Source: Thalassovita sp.
GTDB taxonomy: Bacteria > Pseudomonadota > Alphaproteobacteria > Rhodobacterales > Rhodobacteraceae
DNA length: 64,000 nt
Assembly: GCA_029212905.1 (NCBI GenBank)
Contig: JARGPB010000015.1
Coordinates: 1-64,000, forward strand
Direction: 5' to 3'
In this document: positions 1 through 7,608 of the stretch, piece by piece
Position numbering within the stretch: the stretch's first letter is position 1
Layout of the letters: each line of letters opens with the position of its first letter
Notes under the pieces: model-generated
Seen by the model: the letters and a program-made list of their open reading frames with translations, nothing else
What the model was told of the DNA's origin: nothing
The model's database searches: none
Translations under genes and position numbers: made by a program

Positions 1-254
1 CGGCCGCCTTGCCTCAAAATTACGGAAGAAGGTGCCTAAAAATATAGGGGCTATTTAGAGCGAGAAATCCTCAATGCAGGCAAAAACAAATGTCTCATCT
101 CGAAGTTTGGGTGGATTGGCTATGTCGAGGTGGCTGTGTGTCAGGATAAGACGCATCGGTTTCTTCTCGGAGAGGCAAGCTGTTCGTGACTTCCTAGCAG
201 ACATTGCGCCACGATACAGCATCGGTAGGTTTGGGCTCAGAAGGACAGTAACCG
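1..254. other. No recognisable gene
   Basis: This stretch lies beyond the terminator of rpsD. A 67-codon plus-strand reading frame at 74-277 runs into that terminator, has no clear ribosome binding site and resembles nothing I know, so I do not call it. I see no tRNA or repeat. The sequence is somewhat more AT-rich than the genes that follow. Confidence 0.5.
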
Positions 255-288
255 CAAAAGAAAAACCCGACCACTAGGGCCGGGTTTT
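255..288 (-). terminator. Intrinsic terminator of rpsD
   Basis: On the minus strand, AAAACCCG (288-281) pairs perfectly with CGGGTTTT (269-262) around an 11-nt loop, and a T-rich tail follows at 261-255. It lies 28 bp past the rpsD stop codon, which fits a factor-independent terminator for the monocistronic rpsD transcript. Confidence 0.85.
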
Positions 289-315
289 CCAGAATTTCGT
301 ATGGAGCGGCGAAGA

Positions 316-936
316 TTAGTTCTTCGCGTAGAATTCCACGACCAGGTTCGGTTCCATCATCACCGGGTACGGCACGTCGGACAGGCCGGGGGTGCGCACG
401 AAAGCGGCGGTCATTTTCGAGTGGTCAGCGTCGATGTAGTCAGGCACATCGCGCTCGGGCAGTTGAACGGCCTCCAACAGGACGACCAGTTGTTTCGACT
501 TCTCACGAACTTCGACAACGTCGCCTTCTTTGACGCGGTAGGACGCGATGTTCACCGGCTTGCCGTTCACCAGGACGTGGCCGTGGTTTACGAACTGACG
601 TGCAGCGAAAACGGTGGGCACAAACTTGGCGCGGTAGACAACGGCGTCCAGGCGGCGCTCCAGCAGGCCGATCAGGTTTTCACCGGTATCGCCTTTGACA
701 CGCTCGGCTTCGCCATAGATGCGACGGAACTGTTTCTCGGTCAGGTCGCCGTAGTAACCCTTCAGCTTCTGCTTGGCGCGCAGCTGGGTGCCGAAATCGG
801 ACAGCTTGCCCTTGCGGCGCTGACCGTGCTGGCCGGGGCCATATTCACGACGGTTGACGGGGGATTTGGGGCGGCCCCAAATGTTTTCGCCCATGCGGCG
901 GTCAATTTTGTACTTGGCAGTCGTGCGTTTGGTCAC
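316..936 (-). CDS. rpsD: 30S ribosomal protein S4
   Basis: Primary 16S rRNA-binding protein of the small ribosomal subunit. The 206-residue product shows the S4 N-terminal region (KYKIDRRMGENIWG) and an S4 RNA-binding domain at about residues 93-155 (RRLDAVVYRAKF, then FVNHGHVLVNGKPVN). The start is the GTG at 934-936 giving MTKRTTAKY, preceded by AGAAGGAGA; an in-frame ATG 13 codons upstream adds a tail absent from the family and lies before the ribosome binding site. The length is normal for alphaproteobacteria. The gene has its own promoter and terminator, so it is read alone. Confidence 0.97.
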   Translation of the reverse strand: MTKRTTAKYKIDRRMGENIWGRPKSPVNRREYGPGQHGQRRKGKLSDFGTQLRAKQKLKGYYGDLTEKQFRRIYGEAERVKGDTGENLIGLLERRLDAVVYRAKFVPTVFAARQFVNHGHVLVNGKPVNIASYRVKEGDVVEVREKSKQLVVLLEAVQLPERDVPDYIDADHSKMTAAFVRTPGLSDVPYPVMMEPNLVVEFYAKN

Positions 937-1055
937 GGCTGTTCTCCTTCTAAGGTCGAGGCCCGGCTGGGCCACTATGAAGGGCGTTGTCCTCTTGGGT
1001 TTGATCCCATGACAGGCATCCCCTTGCGGGGGCCACCAACACCAATGAAGTCGCG

Positions 1056-1083
1056 CTTATAGCCAAGTCCCGTACGGAGTCAA
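1056..1083 (-). promoter_or_regulatory. Sigma-70-type promoter of rpsD
   Basis: On the minus strand TTGACT (1083-1078) is followed after 16 bp by TATAAG (1061-1056), about 120 bp upstream of the rpsD GTG. The match to the housekeeping consensus is good. A small GC-rich hairpin (near 1018-1035) lies in the resulting leader. Confidence 0.65.
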
Positions 1084-1093
1084 CAGCCCATGA

Positions 1094-2161
1094 TCAGGCT
1101 GTTTCGTGCATCAGGATGGCGGCCTCGGACCGGTTCAACGTCCGGCGGGCATAATCACCATAAAGCGTGGGATCCCCCACCACTTCGGGGCGGGCAATTT
1201 CCAACCTGCGTCGGTCACTGTCCTCCAGCGCGTCAAAGTGTGCGCTGGCTGGGTGGAAGCTTTCAGTCTCGACGCCATTGGCCCGGATCACATGGTGGCT
1301 GGGCAGCAGGATATGGACATATGTCACCTCGCGCAGGCCCATATCCACATTCACCGAATGCCCGTTCACCAGATCACGCGCCGCGACCAGAACCTCAGGG
1401 GTATTGAACAAGGCCCGCGCCGCGTCCCCGCGCAAAAGCATCCGGTGATCAGGCGAGACCAGCAGTTCCTGGTCGGGGCGATCCGCGCCAAAGGCCTCGG
1501 CGCGAATGCGGATCGGGCGCAGATAGGGCATCGTGTACAGGCGTGCTCCGGTCATCCGGCGGCGTCCCACCCATTGGATTTCCTGCGCTCCGCTATCTTG
1601 AGTCTGAACTTTGTCGCCCTCGCGCAGCTCTTCGACCAGACGTGGGCCATCCGGCGTATCTATGCGCGTCCCAGGCGTGAAACAGATAACGCCACGCCGC
1701 GTGTCAAACACCTCTCCGCTGCCTTCGGGGCGCAGGGCGGTATGTACCACCCATAGCTCGCGATTTTGGGGAGGCACTTCACCGACGAACATTGCCAGAG
1801 GGGCACCGCGGGGGTCAGGTTCGATCAAAGTGACAGTAAAGGACCGCTGGCCATCTGTAACAATAAAATACCGATCACGCAGTGTTTGGTCCTGCTCGGC
1901 GGGGGGGTGTGGCTCGCGCTTGTCCGACATGGCAACCCCAACCAAACGAGACACCATACGTGCCGCGCTACGTCTAAGATTTTCTTGTCCGTCCGCATTC
2001 TCCAGTCGCAACAGATCGTTACGGCCATCCACGCGAAGCGCCTCTCCGTGCCAGGACCACAAGGCCCCAACGGCCAAGTGCCTAACAGAGGCGGCCCGCA
2101 AGCCGTCTAGTTCCGTTTGCGACCAAGAGATGACGAACGTGCCTCGATAGCCCGTTCTCAT
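1094..2161 (-). CDS. Hint-domain protein
   Basis: The 355-residue product has an N-terminal region of about 155 residues of unknown fold and a Hint-type domain from about residue 160. The domain begins at a Cys (GVICFTPGTRI), continues with LVEELREGDKV, has a block-B-like SPDHRML and ends near LPSHHVIRANG. The Hint fold is known from inteins and hedgehog autoprocessing domains; stand-alone Hint_2 proteins of this type are frequent in Rhodobacteraceae, but their role is not established. There is no obvious C-extein or signal peptide. The gene stands alone between rpsD and dpaL. I am confident of the family, not of any activity. Confidence 0.85.
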   Translation of the reverse strand: MRTGYRGTFVISWSQTELDGLRAASVRHLAVGALWSWHGEALRVDGRNDLLRLENADGQENLRRSAARMVSRLVGVAMSDKREPHPPAEQDQTLRDRYFIVTDGQRSFTVTLIEPDPRGAPLAMFVGEVPPQNRELWVVHTALRPEGSGEVFDTRRGVICFTPGTRIDTPDGPRLVEELREGDKVQTQDSGAQEIQWVGRRRMTGARLYTMPYLRPIRIRAEAFGADRPDQELLVSPDHRMLLRGDAARALFNTPEVLVAARDLVNGHSVNVDMGLREVTYVHILLPSHHVIRANGVETESFHPASAHFDALEDSDRRRLEIARPEVVGDPTLYGDYARRTLNRSEAAILMHETA

Positions 2162-2286
2162 TGCCTGTATGCCTGCCGATTTATTTTTTTATTACAGACA
2201 GAATAACAGAACAGCGAATCGCTGCCTAGCCCGAAACCTGATCAGAAAATGGCGGTTCCGCATGAAATTGCGGGGAATTTTCCATA

Positions 2287-3531
2287 TTACGCTCCAGAAT
2301 GCCCCCGAACCTGTGATCCGCTCTTGCCGACCAGCTGTTCGTACAGCACCGCATCGGTGTCGCCTTCGGTTCCGAATAATAGCACGCGTGCGCTGTTATC
2401 CAGGCCCAGCATTCGGGCAGCATCCGCATCGGACAGCGCGGCGCGCAGCCCCGACAGCCCAGCCACTGCGGACTCGCCTGCCACAATTGCAGGGTCCATC
2501 CCCACGGGATGCGCCAAGGCACGCATATCCGATACCGCAGCCGCGTCCGTGACCTCCATCACTGCGTCGCCGTGATCCCGCAGAATTTCCCACGCCAGCG
2601 CAGAGATTTCGCCACAGGCCAGCCCCGCCATCAACGTATCCAGATCCCCATCAACAGGGGTCGGCGCGCCAGCGCGGTACGACGCCAGCCAGCAGGCCGA
2701 CTGGTCCGGGTCCACCAACACGATCCGAGGGCGGGCTGCCCCCCAACGACGTTTAGCAAGCGCCGTCACAGCAGCGGCCATGCCTCCGACGCCCGTCTGC
2801 AAAAAGATATGTGTGGGGGCCCGCTCCAGTTTGTCAAAAGCTTCGCCCGCCATGACCTCATAGCCCTGCATGACATCGCGGGGCACCTCCATATAGCCCT
2901 CGTAGGACGTATCCGAGACCACGAACCATCCTTCGCGCGTGGCCACGTCCTGTGCCTCGCGGACACTATCATCATAGTTCCCGACACAACGGCGCACCTC
3001 AGCGCCATAGGCTTCGATCGCCTTTTTGCGCGCATCAGAAACACCCTCGTGGATGAAAATCACACACCGGCATCCAAAGGTCTGAGCCCCCCAGGCCACA
3101 GATCGCCCGTGATTTCCGTCCGTTGCACAGCACACCGTAATGCCTGCGGCCAGATCGGGATGCACGACCGAGGTCACCTCATCCATAGACACGTCGCGCC
3201 CCACCGCAGTCGTCATTTTACCGCGCAGCAAACGGGCGACGGCATAAGCCCCGCCCAGCGCCTTGAAGCTGCCCAACCCGAACCGGCCGCCTTCGTCTTT
3301 GTAATGCAGTTTAGCCACACCCAACTGTTTGGCCAGCGACGGCAAAGCAACCAGGGACGTTTCCTGATACCCCGGCCACCCGCTGATGGTCTCGTGGGCT
3401 GCGGCCAGGCCGTCATCGCTCAGGATCGCGTTTTGCGCCTGGGTCCAGGGCTTATCAGCAGCCCCCAAAGGGTTCAGGCAGACCGAGAAGGCCTCTTCGG
3501 TCCCTGCGTTCCGGCTCATAACTTCGACCAT
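2287..3531 (-). CDS. dpaL: Diaminopropionate ammonia-lyase
   Basis: PLP enzyme of fold type II that splits 2,3-diaminopropionate into pyruvate and two ammonia. The 414-residue product carries the PLP lysine in FGLGSFKALGGAYA (about residue 90), the phosphate-binding type motif ATDGNHGRSVAWGA and the glycine-rich LQTGVGGMAAAV, all typical of the DpaL/YgeX family. The start ATG at 3531 follows GAAGGGAGAAG; an internal ATG four codons later is possible. It is divergent from nirB across a 395-bp gap, so both genes deal with ammonia supply, but co-regulation is only inference. Confidence 0.88.
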   Translation of the reverse strand: MVEVMSRNAGTEEAFSVCLNPLGAADKPWTQAQNAILSDDGLAAAHETISGWPGYQETSLVALPSLAKQLGVAKLHYKDEGGRFGLGSFKALGGAYAVARLLRGKMTTAVGRDVSMDEVTSVVHPDLAAGITVCCATDGNHGRSVAWGAQTFGCRCVIFIHEGVSDARKKAIEAYGAEVRRCVGNYDDSVREAQDVATREGWFVVSDTSYEGYMEVPRDVMQGYEVMAGEAFDKLERAPTHIFLQTGVGGMAAAVTALAKRRWGAARPRIVLVDPDQSACWLASYRAGAPTPVDGDLDTLMAGLACGEISALAWEILRDHGDAVMEVTDAAAVSDMRALAHPVGMDPAIVAGESAVAGLSGLRAALSDADAARMLGLDNSARVLLFGTEGDTDAVLYEQLVGKSGSQVRGHSGA

Positions 3532-3926
3532 CGGCTCTTCTCCCTTCTATACTTGTTCCCGGATTTTGACTGGGAATCGCGCCTCGCGAATGCTTGGTTG
3601 CGACGGAACAGACCACGCTGACGCCCCTGCCGATAGGGTTTTCGGACGAGTTATTCGACAATTCCTGCTCTGAAAGCCCGTTTTTTGGGCAAAATTCGAA
3701 CTGTTCTTCGCCAAAGACTCGAAAAATGCCGCAACGCAGCAGGTGCACCCTTGCAGAACGGACGGCTGCTCCTAATAACTGTTCCCAACGTCTGAATGAC
3801 GCCGCCACAATGTCGTGGCGATTCTATTTTTGGTCCGCCGTGCGGATCACTGCGGCAACGGCGCTGCATCTTCAATCACAGCAAAACAACGAGCCCAAAT
3901 GGCTCTTGTGAAGATGGAGTGCCGAA
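3532..3926 (+). promoter_or_regulatory. Structured intergenic region and leader of nirB
   Basis: This 395-bp gap between divergent dpaL and nirB holds no gene. On the plus strand several hairpins can form: GCCC/GGGC around a T-rich loop (3679-3693), CGTC/GACG (3789-3801), a terminator-like stem (3803-3831), a 7-bp stem GGTCCGC/GCGGATC (3832-3848) and GAGCC/GGCTC just before the start codon (3891-3905). A multi-hairpin leader before an assimilatory nitrite reductase suggests transcription attenuation. I could not place a convincing promoter. Confidence 0.5.
3803..3831 (+). terminator. Terminator-like hexaloop hairpin in the nirB leader
   Basis: CGCCAC (3803-3808) and GTGGCG (3815-3820) form a perfect 6-bp stem around the six-base loop AATGTC, followed at once by ATTCTATTTTT. 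It sits about 95 bp upstream of nirB and points towards it. The loop has A at position 1 and G at position 4, the pattern described for RNA targets of ANTAR antiterminators such as NasR and EutV. Whether it terminates or is a protein target cannot be told from sequence. Confidence 0.55.
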
Positions 3927-6371
3927 ATGCCCAAACAACGTCTTGTCATCATTGGAAATGGAATGGCTCCGGGTCGGATGCTGGAACACCTGCTCGACCT
4001 GACCGACGCCTACGATGTAACAATCTTCAACGCCGAGCCCCGCGTGAACTATGACCGCATCATGCTGTCGCCCGTTCTGTCCGGCGAAAAATCCTTTGAG
4101 GACATCATCATCCACGGCGAAGCCTGGTACGCAGATCATGGGATCACCCTGCACAAGGGCGAAAAGATCACCAAAATCGACCGCGACATGCGCACCGTCA
4201 CCAGCGAGAGCGGCATCACCGCCGAATATGACAAGCTTGTCATCGCCACCGGATCGAACCCCTTTATCATTCCCGTGCCGGGGCATGACTTGCCCGGCGT
4301 TCTGGCGTATCGCGATCTGGATGACGTCGATGGCATGATGGAGGCCGTCGACAAAGGGGGCCGCGCTGTCGTGATCGGTGGCGGCCTGCTGGGCCTTGAG
4401 GCCGCAGCGGGTCTGAAGGCCCAGGGCATGGACGTGACCGTGATCCACCTGATGCCGTCCTTGATGGAGCGCCAGCTGGACCCGGCTGCCGGCTACCTGC
4501 TGAAACGCGAACTAGAAGGCCGCGGTATTCAGGTCCTGACCGAAGCGAACACCAAACAGATCATGGGCACCGACCAGGTCGAAGGCGTAGAGCTGGCCGA
4601 CGGCACAGTGATCGAAGCCTCGCTGGTGGTGATGGCCGTAGGTATCAAACCGAACATCCAGGTCGCCTCCGAGGCAGGCCTGGAGGTCAATCGCGGCATC
4701 GTCACCACGCCAACCATGCAAACCTCGGATCCTGCGATTTTCTCGGTCGGAGAGTGCGTCGAGGTGGGTGGCATGGTCTATGGTCTGGTCGCACCGCTGT
4801 ACCAGATGGCCCGCGTTGCAGCTGCGCATCTGGCCGGCCCAGCAGATGCCGAATTCAAACATGCCGAAACGCCCACCAAGCTCAAGGTCACAGGTTGTGA
4901 TCTGTACTCGGTCGGGGATTTCGCTGAAGGCCCGGATCGAGAGGATATCGTGCTGCGCGACGCCACGCGCGGCACTTATAAGCGCGTGATCCTTCAGGAC
5001 AACAAGGTGATAGGTGCGGTTCTATACGGCGACGTGGCCGATGGCGCTTGGTACAATGAGCTACTGAAATCCGGCGACAGTATCGAAGATATGCGCGAAA
5101 CGCTGATCTTCGGCCAAGCATATCAGGGCGCTGGGATTGATCCGTTGGCAGCGATTGCCAATCTGGCCGATGACGCTGAAATCTGTGGCTGTAATGGCAT
5201 CACCAAAGGCCAGATCGTCACCGCAATCCAGGACAAAGGCCTGACCACCCTGGCCGAGGTCCGCGCCCACACCAAAGCGTCGGCCTCGTGCGGGACATGT
5301 ACCGGCCTCGTCGAAGGCGTCATGGGTATCGCCCTGGGCGACGATTTCGTTATCCCCGCAGCCGAGGGAATGTGCCCGTGTACCACCCACGGCCACGGCG
5401 ACGTGCGCCGCCTGATCAAGGCCAAAGGGCTGAAATCCATCCCCGCCGTGATGCAAGAACTGGAGTGGTCCACCCCCGAAGGCTGCGCCAAATGCCGCCC
5501 CGCGCTGAACTACTATCTGGTCAGCGATTGGCCTGGCGAATACGTCGATGACCAACAAAGCCGCTTTATCAACGAACGCGTCCACGCCAACATCCAGAAA
5601 GACGGCACCTATTCCGTTGTGCCCCGTATGTTCGGCGGCATGACCACCCCGGACGAGCTGCGCGCCATCGCGGATGTGGCCGACAAATACGAAATCCCCT
5701 CGGTCAAAGTGACTGGCGGGCAGCGGATTGACCTCTTGGGCGTCAAGAAAGAAGACCTGGTCCCGGTCTGGGCCGACCTGAACAAGGCTGGCATGATCTC
5801 GGGCGCGGCCTATTCCAAGGGCCTGCGCACGGTGAAAACCTGTGTGGGTACCGATTGGTGCCGCTTTGGGACCCAGGATTCGACGGGTTTGGGCATCAAG
5901 CTGGAAAAGGCCCTGTGGGGCTCTTGGGCGCCCGCCAAGCTGAAGCTGGCTGTCACCGGCTGCCCGCGCAACTGCGCCGAAGCCACCTGTAAGGACATCG
6001 GCGTTATCTGTGTCGATAGCGGCTATGAAATTGTCTATGGCGGCGCCGCTGGCCTGCATATTCAGGGCACCAGCCCGCTGGGCAAGGTCGAAACCGAGCA
6101 AGAGGTGATCGAGACCATCTGCGCGCTGACCCAGATGTACCGCGAGCAGGGCTTCTATCTGGAGCGAATCTACAAATGGGCGGATCGTGTCGGATATGAC
6201 CATATCCGCGAGGTGATCCTCGACGATTTGGATCAACGCGCGACCTATTATCAGCGCTTCGTCTATTCGCAGTCGTTCTCGCAGGTCGATCCCTGGGCCG
6301 AGTTCGTCTCGGGCAAGGACGCCCACGAATTCGCCCCCCTCGCCACTCTTAATCTGGAGGCCGCCGAATGA
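3927..6371 (+). CDS. nirB: Assimilatory nitrite reductase, large subunit
   Basis: Cytoplasmic NAD(P)H-dependent reduction of nitrite to ammonium. The 814-residue chain shows an FAD-binding GNGMAPGR near residue 10, a second dinucleotide-binding VIGGGLLGLEAA near 150, a BFD-like iron-sulfur segment (CGCNG at about 420 and CGTCTG at about 455) and the sirohaem/4Fe-4S ligands Cys639, Cys645, Cys679 and Cys683 (TCVGTDWC and GCPRNC). All expected cofactor sites are present and the length is normal. The stop codon overlaps the nirD start as ATGA, so the two subunits are probably translationally coupled. A long leader with a terminator-like hairpin precedes it. Confidence 0.96.
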   Translation: MPKQRLVIIGNGMAPGRMLEHLLDLTDAYDVTIFNAEPRVNYDRIMLSPVLSGEKSFEDIIIHGEAWYADHGITLHKGEKITKIDRDMRTVTSESGITAEYDKLVIATGSNPFIIPVPGHDLPGVLAYRDLDDVDGMMEAVDKGGRAVVIGGGLLGLEAAAGLKAQGMDVTVIHLMPSLMERQLDPAAGYLLKRELEGRGIQVLTEANTKQIMGTDQVEGVELADGTVIEASLVVMAVGIKPNIQVASEAGLEVNRGIVTTPTMQTSDPAIFSVGECVEVGGMVYGLVAPLYQMARVAAAHLAGPADAEFKHAETPTKLKVTGCDLYSVGDFAEGPDREDIVLRDATRGTYKRVILQDNKVIGAVLYGDVADGAWYNELLKSGDSIEDMRETLIFGQAYQGAGIDPLAAIANLADDAEICGCNGITKGQIVTAIQDKGLTTLAEVRAHTKASASCGTCTGLVEGVMGIALGDDFVIPAAEGMCPCTTHGHGDVRRLIKAKGLKSIPAVMQELEWSTPEGCAKCRPALNYYLVSDWPGEYVDDQQSRFINERVHANIQKDGTYSVVPRMFGGMTTPDELRAIADVADKYEIPSVKVTGGQRIDLLGVKKEDLVPVWADLNKAGMISGAAYSKGLRTVKTCVGTDWCRFGTQDSTGLGIKLEKALWGSWAPAKLKLAVTGCPRNCAEATCKDIGVICVDSGYEIVYGGAAGLHIQGTSPLGKVETEQEVIETICALTQMYREQGFYLERIYKWADRVGYDHIREVILDDLDQRATYYQRFVYSQSFSQVDPWAEFVSGKDAHEFAPLATLNLEAAE

Positions 6372-6688
6372 ACATTCAGGCCACACAATGGGTTGCCGTC
6401 GGGCAGCTCTCGGACATCCCTCGCCAAGGGGCGCGCTGTGTAAAAAACGGTGACATGACCATCGCCATTTTCCGCACCACTGACGACCGGATTTTCGCCC
6501 TCGAAGATAAATGCCCGCACAAGAACGGGCCCCTGAGCAACGGCATTGTGCACGACGGATGTGTCACCTGCCCGCTCCACAACTGGGTTATTTCGCTTGA
6601 AACCGGCTCTGCGCAAGGCGCGGACGACGGTGCGACCCTGACCTTCCCAGTCAAGCTGGACGGCCAGACCGTTTTGCTTGGCCTCTAA
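6368..6688 (+). CDS. nirD: Nitrite reductase, small subunit
   Basis: Rieske-fold small subunit of the assimilatory nitrite reductase. The 106-residue protein keeps a complete set of Rieske [2Fe-2S] ligands: Cys49 and His51 in CPHKNGPL, and Cys68 and His71 in CPLHNW. Some NirD proteins, such as that of E. coli, lack these ligands, so this one may carry a real cluster. It overlaps nirB by four bases and is followed by the transporter gene after 27 bp, which makes one operon. Confidence 0.94.
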   Translation: MNIQATQWVAVGQLSDIPRQGARCVKNGDMTIAIFRTTDDRIFALEDKCPHKNGPLSNGIVHDGCVTCPLHNWVISLETGSAQGADDGATLTFPVKLDGQTVLLGL

Positions 6689-6715
6689 TTCAGAACCAAC
6701 AAGGGACAGACCAAA

Positions 6716-7546
6716 ATGGCTTATGTACAACCCGCAGAATTCGCGGCCAAAATGATCGAGGCTGGCGAATCCAAAGTGATGATGTCCACAAAGGACACGC
6801 TGATCCGCTCTTACATGGCGGGCGCGATCCTCGCACTGGCCGCGGCATTCGCCGTTACCATCGCTGTAAACACCGGCAATTTCCTGGTGGCATCGCTGCT
6901 TTTCCCCGTTGGCTTTTGTATGCTGTATCTGCTGGGGTTCGACCTGCTGACCGGTGTGTTTACCCTGGCGCCTCTGGCACTGCTGGCCAAACGTCCCGGC
7001 GTGAACTGGGGCGGCGTGCTGCGGAACTGGGGGCTTGTCTTTGTCGGTAACTTTGCAGGCGCGATGACCACCGCCGTGTTCATGGCCATCATCTTTACGA
7101 TGGGGTTCAGTCAGGAACCAAATGCGGTCGGACAGAAAATCGGCCTGATCGGTGAGGCCCGCACCGTGGGCTACGCCGAAGCAGGTGCCTCGGGGTTTCT
7201 GACCGTATTCATCCGCGCCGTAATGTGTAACTGGATGGTGTCCACCGGTGTCGTCGCCGCGATGATGTCGAGCAGCGTATCCGGCAAGATCATGGCGATG
7301 TGGATGCCGATCCTGGTGTTCTTCTACTTGGGCTTCGAGCACTCGATCGTAAACATGTTCCTGTTCCCATCGGGCATCATGCTGGGCGGCAACTTCACCT
7401 GGAGCGAGTACCTGCTGTACAACGAATTTCCGGTCATCATCGGGAACCTGGTTGGCGGCCTGACCTTTGTGGGCGGCATGATCTACGCCACACACTATAA
7501 GACCTCGCCCAAGCGCAATGCAGGCGTCAGCACCCCTGCTGAATAA
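6716..7546 (+). CDS. nirC: Formate/nitrite-type channel (FNT family)
   Basis: Inner-membrane channel of the FNT family, here most likely taking up nitrite for NirBD. The 276-residue protein has six predicted membrane segments and family features such as NWGLVFVGNFAGA, VMCNWMVSTGV and HSIVNMFLFPSG. The ATG follows AAGGGACAG. It is the last gene before a strong terminator. The substrate is inferred from the nirBD context; formate cannot be excluded from sequence. Confidence 0.9.
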   Translation: MAYVQPAEFAAKMIEAGESKVMMSTKDTLIRSYMAGAILALAAAFAVTIAVNTGNFLVASLLFPVGFCMLYLLGFDLLTGVFTLAPLALLAKRPGVNWGGVLRNWGLVFVGNFAGAMTTAVFMAIIFTMGFSQEPNAVGQKIGLIGEARTVGYAEAGASGFLTVFIRAVMCNWMVSTGVVAAMMSSSVSGKIMAMWMPILVFFYLGFEHSIVNMFLFPSGIMLGGNFTWSEYLLYNEFPVIIGNLVGGLTFVGGMIYATHYKTSPKRNAGVSTPAE

Positions 7547-7556
7547 ACACACCCTG

Positions 7557-7586
7557 CCCCCGTCCAATCTGTTGGGCGGGGGTTTT
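7557..7586 (+). terminator. Intrinsic terminator after nirBDC
   Basis: An 11-bp stem with one G-T pair (7557-7567 against 7572-7582), a TCTG loop and four T residues follow the channel gene by 10 bp. It should end the nirBDC transcript before the kinase gene, although that gene starts only about 20 bp later. Confidence 0.85.
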
Positions 7587-7608
7587 CCCTTTCAAAACGG
7601 ACAGCCTC

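Noticed and set aside
74..277. 67-codon plus-strand frame before rpsD
   Set aside because: No ribosome binding site, no resemblance to a family, and it runs into the rpsD terminator.
301..1062. Open frame antisense to rpsD
   Set aside because: Shadow of rpsD, starting inside its terminator region.
3660..3780. A second six-base-loop hairpin to complete a classical ANTAR pair in the nirB leader
   Set aside because: I found stems, but none with a six-base loop carrying A1 and G4, so I do not claim the full two-hairpin motif.
5061..6386. 441-codon open frame antisense to nirB
   Set aside because: It is the complement of a strongly conserved gene with all cofactor motifs. High GC at third codon positions keeps the antisense frame open, and the product is an Asp/His/Gly-rich sequence without a known fold.
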